NCBI GenBank assembly: GCA_003194525.1
Contig: NBIV01000151.1
Coordinates: forward strand, 1 to 64,000
Reading direction: 5' to 3'
Origin: Gracilariopsis chorda
Taxonomy: Eukaryota > Rhodophyta > Florideophyceae > Gracilariales > Gracilariaceae
DNA: 64,000 nucleotides
Below the pieces are notes generated by a model, which was given only the letters and a program-made list of their open reading frames with translations, did no database searches and was not told where the DNA came from. The translations under genes and the position numbers were made by a program. Shown here in pieces: positions 55,802-64,000 of the stretch. Within the stretch, counting starts at the first letter, position 1. Every line of letters starts with the position of its first letter.

Positions 55802-57606
55802 CACCAGGAACATCTTCAGGGAGAGGGCCAGCCCCTGCATGAGGAGCACTGACTGTAGTGCTTCGGGTTCCTTCGTATCCACGTACAACTACTCCTTGTT
55901 CCGCTGCTCGCACGCTGATATCCACGGCAGTCTCCGCATTTTGTTCTTGTTGTTGCTGTTGCGTGCTAAGCAAGGATCGGTAACGTTCGCGCACCACCTC
56001 TGGCTTCGGCTGGATCCCATCATACAACTTGGGTAGGATTTCTCTTACGTTGATGTCCTGAATGAACGTGCGCAGATTGGCACGCGCATAGTGAGATGGA
56101 TCCAAGGAAGGCGGACCAGTACCCCACAGGAAGCTGTAGCGCGTGTTGTTCTGGTTCTGCGTGGGCAGAGCGAGAGCTGCGTTGCCCTCAAGTCTGAGAA
56201 AGGAGGGACCGCCTCCCGTCACATACGACATGTCCATCAACGCTTGCGTCGTCGCGAAGAGCGTATTCAAGTTGAGGAAATGGCTGTGAAAGGCTCTCAG
56301 GCTATAAAGACTGCAAACCAACTCGCTGCTATGACTTCTGCGGAACGTGACGCCCCATTCTGACATTCTTTTCATTCCACAGCACACTCCATTGCTCTCT
56401 TTGCCAAGCAAAACGTATCCGCAGAACTTGCAGCTATGAATTCTCAATGTCCAGTCCGGGTACGTGCAGGAGGAGAGCGTGTGTGCGTGCTCGCCGCATC
56501 TTCCGCATCGCCTTTGACCCGCAGTGGAAAGCGTCTCAAATTCTGGAATGCTTGCACGGATGGCTGGATCATTCCAAGCTTCGTCTGCCACGGTATCCCA
56601 CGCATAGTACACGCGATACAGTCCTTGATCCGGACATCCATCACACTGCATAATCGTCGTATCAAGCTGTTGCTATGGCTGATGCTGCGGCTGGTGTGAG
56701 GGTGCCGTTGTGAGCTCACTCTCTTCCACCTCCATCGGAATGGGCATCTGTTGTTCTTCCTGTTCAGCTTGTGGCAGCGCAGGCTGTGGCGGCGGGTTTG
56801 AGAGAGACGGGGTGATCTCATCCTCTTCCACTTCCATCGGGACTGGCATATGTTCTTCCTCTTGCTCAGCTTGTGGCAGAGCAGGCTGCTGTGGCGGTGG
56901 TGGTGACAGCGGTGGCTGTGAAGGAGCAGGGATGATCTCATCCTCTTCCACTTCCATCGCAACAGGCATCTGTTCTGCAGGCATCGGTGGGAGAGGGGGA
57001 GGCATCGGAGGCGGTGGAATGTGACTTGGAAATCTTCTCACAAACTCCAGAAACCCAGGAATTGGGCACAAATTTGGTAGACCTATGGCAACGGACCCAC
57101 TGGCTCCAGCGCCGCTTGTGCTATCTGCAGCTGCAACCGAAGTAGGTGCAGGAGTAATTTCGTCCTCTTCCACGGCTCGAACAATGGGTCCTTGCACGTG
57201 CGCTCCGCTCTCATTTACCGGCATGTCATCTGGAGCGGGAGGAACTGGTAATCGTTGAGGTCGTCCAGCTCCTGGCCTTGCGCCGCCTGAGTTCACTCTG
57301 GCCCCTCCTGAATTGGCTCTGGCACCACCGCAATTGGCTCTGGCCCCTCCTGAATTGGCTCTGGCGCCTCCAGCGTTTGCTCGAGCACCTCCAGCACTCT
57401 GTACGGCGCCTCCGGAATTGGCTCTGGCACCTCCAGAACTCTCTCTTGCACCTTCTGCATTGGCTCGAGCACCCCCGGTATTGGCTCTTGCACCTCCAGA
57501 ATGGGCTCTTGCACCTCCAGAATTGGCTCTGGCACCTCCAGAATTGTCTCTGGCACCTCCCGAGTTAGATCGGACGCCACCAGAGTTCAGACGAGGCCCT
57601 CCTCTC
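55801..57606 (-). pseudogene. Helitron-like N-terminal protein, left copy, truncated
   Basis: The minus-strand frame starts in T-R-G-G-P-R-L and has about 15 heptads of the N-S-G-G-A-R-A type ending G-A-G-R-P, then acidic/Pro-rich repeats (P-M-E-V-E-E-D-E). It continues with a knuckle C-G-R-C-G-E-H-A-H-T-L-S-S-C (CX2CX4HX4C), a second pair C-K-F-C and C-C, then L-F-A-T-T-Q-A and GTGPPSLDPSHYARANLR. One TAG (about 56672-56670) replaces a CAG present in the other copy. There is no ATG at the frame start; an upstream splice acceptor-like tract (CTTTTCTTTGGTAAATTGAG) is possible. The copy is cut at 55801. Confidence 0.8.
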
Positions 57607-58195
57607 GTCAACTCAATTTACCAAAGAAAAGAACAGAACAATTCTATATTTTTAAACCGGTAAAAAAGTTGATAGAGTTCCAGAATAATTTCCAATATAA
57701 CAAAAAGTTGAGTGTGAAAAAATGGTTGCAGTTTGTTGCTTTGCACCCACCGGGCCTAGTCGCATGCAGCAATTAAAAAAAAAGAAATTGCTGCAAGGCT
57801 TATATTTACCCGATGCATTTGTGCGCAGCGCAGGGACTCTCGACACACTCCTGTTGGATTATGACGGGCGGAGTGTGGCCAGCCGGTTTTCAAGCCGTTT
57901 GATGTTTAGCCCGCGTCTGGTTGTAAGGATTGGTCTGCCTTTACTTACACACTAAAGTGTGCTTTCCGGCCACAAGAGGTACGACACGGCGGCCGCTCCG
58001 GACCCTGCACAGCAAGCTGGTATTAGGTCCGGTAAACCCTCAGAATTCCTGATCGCCGTCAAACGACCAGTATACCACAGAGGAGCACCTAATCTTTCCC
58101 AGATCCGTGGTACTTTGTTGGTTACTCTTGTGGTGACCTGCACACGAGCTCGGCCTTGCCTAGGTCCCAGGCCAGCAAACAGTGCCCAAAGTAGC
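57570..58195. repeat. Near-identical inner segment of the palindrome, left copy
   Basis: It matches the inverse of 60705-61380 almost base for base (one clear mismatch near 57697). It includes an A run with AAATTGCTGC and the stretch GTGTGCTTTCCGGCCACAAG. Both strands are open, for instance an 81-codon frame on the minus strand. No function was recognised; it is probably the 5' region of the Helitron-like unit. Confidence 0.8.
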
Positions 58196-58276
58196 AAAAG
58201 GTTACGACACTGCGCTATTGGCCAGCCTTAGATGGGAGGTGAAAATAGTGGTTAGGGTCAGCAAGCGAGATGCTTT

Positions 58277-58336
58277 TTGCACTGCGCCAGTGCAGTATAT
58301 ATGCTCTGTGCATTGTGCTGCACTGGCACAGTGCAA
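58277..58336. repeat. T-shaped hairpin, left arm
   Basis: TTGCACTGCGCCAGTGCAG (58277-58295) pairs with 58318-58336 with one mismatch across a 22-base TATA-containing loop. Each arm is itself a short hairpin (GCACTG, CGC, CAGTGC). Confidence 0.85.
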
Positions 58337-58439
58337 AAAGGCAGCCACGTGTCGTGCAAGCCAGCTACTGCTGAGTGGCTGGCACTGCAGTCATTTACTG
58401 TAGTGCCAGCCACTGAGCAGCAGCAGCAGTCAAGATGCA

Positions 58440-58484
58440 GCAGCAGCCAATGAGCTCTGAGCTTTGCTGCTGCTGCCGCTGCTG

Positions 58485-58520
<36 letters not shown>

Positions 58521-60440
58521 TTGAATTTTTTGAATGGCAGGGAGGCGTTGCGCCAAGAGATGTTTTTGCACCCGCCTACGGGGGCGTGCGCGCTTGTTTA
58601 CTGGCGCAACGCCTCCCGTCAATCAACAACACCCCCCTCATACATGTGTAAATCATTATAGTACGGGGTGGTGTTGAGATCTCAAAAATTATATATCGCA
58701 GAGACATTTCGCAACTGCAAAGATGGCTCCATGGTATCTCAACACCCCACTCTTAATGATTTACACATGTATGAGGGGGGTGTTGCTGATTGACGGGAGG
58801 CGTTGCGCCAATAAACTGCCCTGTATGCCCCTCTACGCGCATGCAAAACTGCCATTTGGCGCAACGCCTCCCTACCACTTAAAAATTTGAGCAGCAGCAG
58901 CAGCAGCAAAGCTTGCTGCTTACTGGCTGGCACTCCCATAATGACTGCAGTCCAGCCAGTTACAAAAAGCAACGTGTCGCGCTTTCTCATCATTGGCTGG
59001 CACTGCAGTCAATTTTAGCACCTAAACACAAACCCCTACGGCTTCATATACTCTAGGCGCTCCGTGGTTCTACGAGCGCTATTGCGAGCATAAGCGAGCA
59101 AAGTGCTCGGAGAGCCTCCTAACGCTACTAAATACAAAAAGCTACAAAAACAACGCGGCGCGCAGCGTCGCCCACGGCCGAACGCCGTTTCTACTTGTCT
59201 CAACACCACCCCGTACTATAATGATTTACATATGTATGAGGGGGGTGTTGTTGATTGACCGGAGGCGTTGCGCCAAGAAATCCCCTTGCACGCCCCCTTC
59301 AGTGCATGCAATTTTCACGCCTCCCAGCCAATCAAAAAATTCAGCAGCAGCAGCAGCAGCAGCAAAGCTCAGAGCTCATTGGCTGCTGCTGCATGTTGAC
59401 TGCCACAGCTGCTAAATGGCTGGCAGTGCAGCAGTGCCAGCCACAGCGCTGCACAGTGGCTGGAACTGCAGTTATTTTGGCAGTGCAAGCCAATTACAAT
59501 CTACTGTACTCAACATACACTCTGCAGTGCCAGCCAATCACCAACGCGCGGGTGCTCCAGTGCAACTCTATTCCATATTCACTCTCAGCGCCGCAGCCCT
59601 CATTGGTATGCAGGCCGTTTGCGAGCGATAGTGAGCAGAAACGGCCTGCAGTTCCCCCAAAATTACTCCAATTCAGCGGCGCGCAGCGCCGCCCGTCGCC
59701 GAAGGCCGCTTCTACTTGTCTCTCCATTATAACCATTTACAAGGATATGAGCACCTACATCTTGATTGAACGGAGGCGTTGCGCCAATAAACACGCCCGC
59801 ACGTCCTCTTCAGCGCATGCATAAACCTCTTTTGGCGCAACGCCTCCCTGCCATTCACAAAATTCATCACCAGCAGCAGCAGCAGCAGCAGCATCAGCAG
59901 CAGCAGCAGCAGCAAAGCTCAGAGCTCATTGGCTGCTGCTGCATGTTGACTGCCACTGCTGCTCAGTGGCTGGCACTACAAAACTGCTACCCATCTCACT
60001 GCAGAGTGGTTGGCACTGCAATCATTTTGGCAGTGACGGCCAATTACATTCCACTGTAATATCCATGTACAACTGCAGTGCGCGCCAGTCACAATCCCAT
60101 GGGCCCTCAATTATTACTCTATTCTAATATTCGCTCTTGGCGCCGCGGCTCTTATGGGTCTGCAGGTCGTTTGCGAGCGTTAGCGAGCATAAGCGGCATG
60201 CAGATCCCCCAAAGTCACCCTTATACAAGGGCGCGCAGCGCCGCACGTGGCCGAAGGCCGCTTCTACTTGTCTCTCCACTATAAGTATTTATACGCGTAT
60301 GAGGGGGGTATTCTTGGTTAAATGGAGGCGTTGCGCCACAGAATCGTCTTGCACGCCCCCATTTGCGCATGCGAAACGCCCATTTGGCGCAACGCCTTCC
60401 TACCATTTAAAAAACTCAGCAGCAGCAGCAGCAGCAAAGC
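58440..60440. repeat. Array of five hairpin/CAG-repeat units
   Basis: Each unit has a leader (ATGATTTACACATGTATGAG and GGGGGTGTTG), a 15-bp stem GGAGGCGTTGCGCCA, a 46-base loop, the complementary stem TGGCGCAACGCCTCC, a (CAG)n tract and a CTCAGAGCTCATTGGCTGC block. Stems are at 58541-58555/58602-58616 (inverted unit), 58796-58810/58857-58871, 59261-59275 (right stem eroded), 59772-59786/59833-59847 and 60324-60338/60385-60399 (one mismatch). Stem spacing is constant at 46 bases. The inner GGCG-TTG-CGCC of each stem can itself fold. Confidence 0.9.
58464..58520. repeat. CTG/CAG microsatellite of the first hairpin unit
   Basis: About 19 CTG-type triplets with two interruptions. Sister CAG tracts lie at about 58890-58908, 59343-59363, 59871-59933 and 60417-60437. 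Open frames through them give Gln or Leu runs and are not supported as genes. Confidence 0.9.
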
Positions 60441-60571
60441 TTTCACTTAATTAGCTGCTGCTGCTGCATGTTGACTGTGCAATGGCTGCTGAATGGCTTG
60501 CAATGCAATGAAATTGTAGTGCCAGCCACTCAGCAGCAAAACCCCGTCTGTTCATTCCGACACGTGGCAAA

Positions 60572-60657
60572 TTGCACTGCGCCAGTGCAGTGTATACTGA
60601 AGTTTCATTGCACACATGCCTGCAAGAGACGTATATACTGCACTGGCGCAGCGCCAA
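60572..60657. repeat. T-shaped hairpin, right arm
   Basis: TTGCACTGCGCCAGTGCAG (60572-60590) pairs with CTGCACTGGCGCAGCGCCAA (60638-60657) across a 47-base loop. It is the partner of the left hairpin in the palindrome, with a longer loop. Confidence 0.85.
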
Positions 60658-60704
60658 ATGCATCTCGCTTGCTGACCCTAACCACTATTTTGCATCCCAC
60701 TCAG

Positions 60705-61380
60705 GCTTGGCCAATAGCGCAATGTCGTAACCTTTTGCTACTCTGGGCACTGTTTGCTGGCCTGGGACCTAGGCAAGGCCGAGCTCGTGTGCAGGTCACC
60801 ACAAGAGTAACCAACAAAGTACCACGGATCTGGGAAAGATTAGGTGCTCCTCTGTGGTATACTGGTCGTTTGACGGCGATCAGGAATTCTGAAGGTTTAC
60901 CGGACCTAATACCAGCTTGCTGTGCAGGGTCCGGAGCGGCCGCCGTGTCGTACCTCTTGTGGCCGGAAAGCACACTTTAGTGTGTAAGTAAAGGCAGACC
61001 AATCCTTACAACCAGACGCGGGCTAAACATCAAACGGCTTGAAAACCGGCTGGCCACACTCCGCCCGTCATAATCCAACAGGAGTGTGTCGAGAGTCCCT
61101 GCGCTGCGCACAAATGCATCGGGTAAATATAAGCCTTGCAGCAATTTCTTTTTTTTTAATTGCTGCATGCGACTAGGCCCGGTGGGTGCAAAGCAACAAA
61201 CTGCAACCATTTTTTCACACTCAACTTTTTGTTATAGTGGAAATTATTCTGGAACTCTATCAACTTTTTTACCGGTTTAAAAATATAGAATTGTTCTGTT
61301 CTTTTCTTTGGTAAATTGAGTTGACGAGAGGAGGGCCTCGTCTGAACTCTGGTGGCGTCCGATCTAACTCGGGAGGTGCC
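60705..61380. repeat. Near-identical inner segment of the palindrome, right copy
   Basis: Inverse counterpart of 57570-58195. Divergence from the left arm reappears sharply on both sides, at about 60700 and about 61390. Confidence 0.8.
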
Positions 61381-63111
61381 AGAGACAATTCTGGAGGTGC
61401 CAGGTTGAACGCAGGTGGTGCAAGGCAAAACGCTGGTGGTCGTCGCGTCGGCAGTGGTGGAGCACGGGCAGGAGCGGGAAGACCCCGAATAGCACCAATT
61501 CCTCCAGCTCCAGATGAGTTGGGAGTAAATGAGAGCGGAGCACACGTTCAAGGACCTATTGTTCCAGCGGTTGAAGAAGACGAAATTACTCCTGCACCTA
61601 CTTCGGCTGCAGCAGCAGTTAGCACAAGCGCCGCTGGAGCCAGTGGGTCCGTTGCCACAGATCTACCAACGTCGTGCCCAATTCCTGGATTTCTGGAGTT
61701 TGTGAGAGGCCTTCCAAGTCACATTCCACCGCCTCCGATGCCTCCCCCTCTCCCACTGATGCCTGCAGAACAGATTCCTGTTGCGATGGAAGTGGAAGAG
61801 GATGGGATCATCCCTGCTCCATCACAGCCACCGCCGCCACAGCAGCCTGCTCTGCCACAAGCTGAACAAGAGTAAGAACAGATGCCAGTCCCGATGGAAG
61901 TGGAAGAGGATGAGATCACCCCGGCTCCCTCACACCCGCTGCTGCAGCCTGCGCTGCCACAAGCTGAAGAGGACGAACAACAGATGCCCATTCCGATGGA
62001 GTTGGAAGCGGATGAGATCACACCGGCTCCCTCACACCAGCCGCAGCATCAGCCACAGCAGCAGCTTGATACGACGGTCATGCACTGCGCTGGGCATCCT
62101 GATCGAGGACTCTATCGCGTGTACTATGCGTGGGACTCCGTGGCAGCTCAGGCAAGGAATTATCCGGGCATCCGTGCAAGCGTGCCTGAGTTTGAGACGC
62201 TTCCCACTGCAGGTCAAAGGCGATGCGGAAGATGCAGCGAACACTCACAAACGCTCTCCTCCTGCCCGTACGCGGACTGGCCGTTGAAAATTCATAGCTG
62301 CAAGTATTGCGGATGTGTTTTGCTTGGCACAGAGGTCACTTGAGTGTGCTGTGGAATGAAAAGAATGTCAGGATGGGGCGCCAAGTTCCGCAGAATTCAT
62401 AACAGTGAGTTGGTTCGCAGTCTTTATAGCCTGAGAGCCTTCCACAGCCATTTCCTCAACTTGAATACGCTCTTCGCGACGACACAAGCGTTCATGGACA
62501 TGTCGTATGTGACGGGAGGCGGTCCCTCCTTTCTCAGACTTGAGGGAAACGCAGCTCTCGCTCTGCGCACGCAGAACCAGAACAACACGCGCTACAGATT
62601 TCTGTGGGGTACCGGTCCGCCTTCCTTGGATCCCTCTCACTATGCGCGTGCCAGTTTGCGTGCGTTTATTCAAGAAATCAATCCACAAGATATCTTGCCC
62701 AAGTTGTACGATGTGATCCAGCCCAAGCCAGACGTGGTGCGCGAGCGGTACCGATCCATGCTTAGCACGCACCAACAACAACAAAATGCAGATACCGCCG
62801 TCGATATCAGCATGCATGCAGCAGAAGAGGGATTAGTCGTACGTGGTTATGAAAGAACCCGAAGTGCCACAGTCAGTGCTCTTCATGCAGGTACTGGCCC
62901 TCTCCCTGAAGATGTTCCTGGTGGGGGGGCAACCATGATGAAAACGCTCGTCGTGGATCCAACCGGTCTGTACCGAGTGGAGTCTCAAGTACTGCGCTTT
63001 GTAGAAGGAACCGTAACCAAAGAGCACGCTGCAGTGACGACTGCTGCTGCTGCTGGAGCAGGGGCGACTGCAATGCCGCAAACAATGCCCAAGTGCGGTA
63101 TTGACTTCTAA
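61326..63111 (+). pseudogene. Helitron-like N-terminal protein, right copy
   Basis: Same layout as the left copy but with only six G-G-A-R heptads before G-A-G-R-P. The TAA at 61873-61875 and TGA at 62341-62343 are not shared with the left copy, where sense codons occur, and the left copy's TAG is CAG here. The knuckle reads C-G-R-C-S-E-H-S-Q-T-L-S-S-C, with the His replaced by Gln. The frame ends K-C-G-I-D-F at 63111; the Helitron frame continues minus one from about 63117, so an indel or an intron lies at the junction. Confidence 0.8.
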
Positions 63112-63116
63112 CACCG

Positions 63117-64000
63117 GCATCCAAACTTGCAGAGAAGGGCACTTTCCCTCTTCTCTACCCGTACGGTGATCAGCATGAACCGTTTGACATCAGCCTGTTC
63201 CTGGATGCAAGGAGCTCCACACAACAAAGCTCAGGTCTCAGCTTCAACGAGTGGAAGCTCCGAAAGCTAACCTGGGCTCAGAACGCGAAGCGACGTTTGT
63301 ACTCAGACAACATCCTCCTCAACAGTGGACCGTTGATGCAGATGTGGATGCTCCGCACGCACACAAACATTGTGGACATGCGACTACGTTTTATGGAGAG
63401 AGAACAACAGGCAAGTAGTGTACAAGAGCAAGAGATCCAGCAAGCACAACAGCAAAAAGCTCATGTGTCACCATCACAGTTCGCACAAATGGGACGCATA
63501 TTTCTGCCCGATGACTCGGTCAACTCAGCGGCTTACTGGAAGAACAAGCGCCTGGATGTACAGGCGATCGTAGCGCAGAGAGGACTGCCTTCTCTGTTCA
63601 TTACAATCACCATGAACATTTGGAGAGAGGACATCCAGCGCCCTGGTATGGATACCAGCAATCGTAGCGCATTTACGGCACAGAGTAAGCAACATCGACC
63701 GTTTGACCGACTGGATCTGATTGCAAGGGTGTACAACCAGTACGCAAACGACTTCATGAAGGACTTGGAGAAGAACTCGGAGCACATCTTTGGATTGAAG
63801 TGCCTGGGGCTTGCATCAAAGCTCGAGTTTCAGGAGCGCAATGTGCCTCATCACCACATGCTCGTGTGGCTCGAAGGAGGCGTGATTGAAGACGTAGATG
63901 TGATCGATGAGCTGACTCGTGCAGAACTTCCTCTTCCCGGTGAGGACGACGCGTTGTGTGCTTTCATTCGTTCCATGCACAGGCACCGCCACTCCTCCTA
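63117..64000 (+). CDS. Helitron Rep, N-terminal (Helitron_like_N) domain, runs off the window
   Basis: One frame is open from about 63117 to the last base. It reads K-L-A-E-K-G-T-F-P-L-L-Y-P-Y-G-D, then G-R-I-F-L-P-D-D-S-V-N, L-P-S-L-F-I-T-I-T-M-N-I-W near 63585-63625, R-P-F-D-R-L-D-L-I-A-R-V-Y near 63695-63735, and E-F-Q-E-R-N-V-P-H-H-H-M-L-V-W-L-E near 63828-63872. P-H-H-H-M-L-V corresponds to the conserved P-H-x-H motif of Helitron Rep, the HUH metal-binding site (His codons 63849-63857). In autonomous Helitrons Rep nicks DNA through two Tyr residues and is fused to a PIF1-type helicase; both would lie beyond the window. Confidence 0.88.

Larger units (their letters stand above)
55801..62930. 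repeat. Giant imperfect palindrome: two head-to-head Helitron-like copies
   Basis: The left arm (55801 to about 58680) is the inverted copy of the right arm (about 62930 down to 60280). The arms contain the same protein-coding region on opposite strands, the same upstream sequence and the same terminal hairpin unit. The centre (58680-60280) holds three more hairpin units. The arms are not uniform: 57570-58195 versus 60705-61380 are almost identical, while the rest shows frequent differences and repeat-number changes. The left arm ends abruptly at the truncated LTR. Confidence 0.9.

Noticed and set aside
58395..60059. Gln-rich and Leu-rich proteins across the CAG/CTG tracts
   Set aside because: The frames are produced by the microsatellite itself, occur on both strands and have no conserved flanking coding sequence.
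58440..60440. CRISPR-like array in the hairpin/CAG region
   Set aside because: Repeats are a few hundred bases apart, irregularly spaced, in two orientations and within a eukaryotic Helitron context. There are no short regular spacers and no cas-like genes.

Overview
The window is eukaryotic nuclear DNA. The best fit is a red alga, probably a florideophyte. That is an inference from four things: a nuclear one-helix Hlip/ELIP-type protein with a Phe-containing, Ser/Thr/Ala-rich transit peptide; a mitochondrial-derived insert in which TGA reads as Trp; apparently intron-poor genes; and a very heavy load of Ty3/gypsy chromoviruses, copia, hAT, Tc1/mariner and Helitron-like elements. Host genes are a minority.

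Layout. 1-3.8 kb: decayed Ty1/copia element on the minus strand. 5.2-5.8 kb: small two-helix membrane protein. 6.2-6.4 kb: 56-bp tandem repeats. 6.5-7.7 kb: degenerate gypsy integrase (minus). 8.8-25.6 kb: an outer gypsy element split inside gag by a second complete-length gypsy element (10485-20491, paired 524-bp LTRs, 5-bp target duplication). That inner element carries a mosaic of mitochondrial fragments at about 17.1-19.1 kb. Both gypsy copies have an antisense coding-like region downstream of pol. 26.5-27.3 kb: lone LTR abutting a truncated hAT transposase gene (27.3-30.3 kb), itself split by a copia-type LTR. 30.4-32 kb: coatomer alpha (COPA) pseudogene interrupted by a solo LTR with a perfect duplication. 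33.2-33.6 kb: intact Hlip-like gene with a TATA box. 34-36 kb: gag-like or unknown coding region and a small repeat protein with a C2H2-like motif. 36-37.5 kb: APH-fold kinase-like gene. 37.9-41.7 kb: NB-ARC/WD40 gene broken by two frameshifts. 44.7-45.9 kb: Tc1-like element with TIRs. 46.4-55.8 kb: the best preserved gypsy chromovirus, with LTR, PBS, gag, protease, RT, RNase H, integrase, chromodomain, PPT and a truncated 3' LTR.

55.8-64 kb holds the most unusual structure. Two head-to-head copies of a Helitron-like element form a giant imperfect palindrome with arms of about 2.7-2.9 kb. Between and within the arm tips lies an array of five units. Each unit has a 15-bp stem (GGAGGCGTTGCGCCA and its complement) and a CAG-rich tract, and further T-shaped hairpins lie nearby. 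The right copy continues into a Helitron Rep N-terminal domain with an HHH (HUH-type) motif and runs off the window. Inside the palindrome a segment of about 620 bp is almost identical between arms while its flanks are clearly diverged, suggesting gene conversion or recent rearrangement.

Two overlapping themes organise the window. One is serial nesting: mitochondrial DNA in a gypsy element in another gypsy element, a copia LTR in hAT, and a gypsy LTR in COPA. The other is decay by nonsense mutation: in the youngest gypsy element all five in-frame stops could each come from one C-to-T change.
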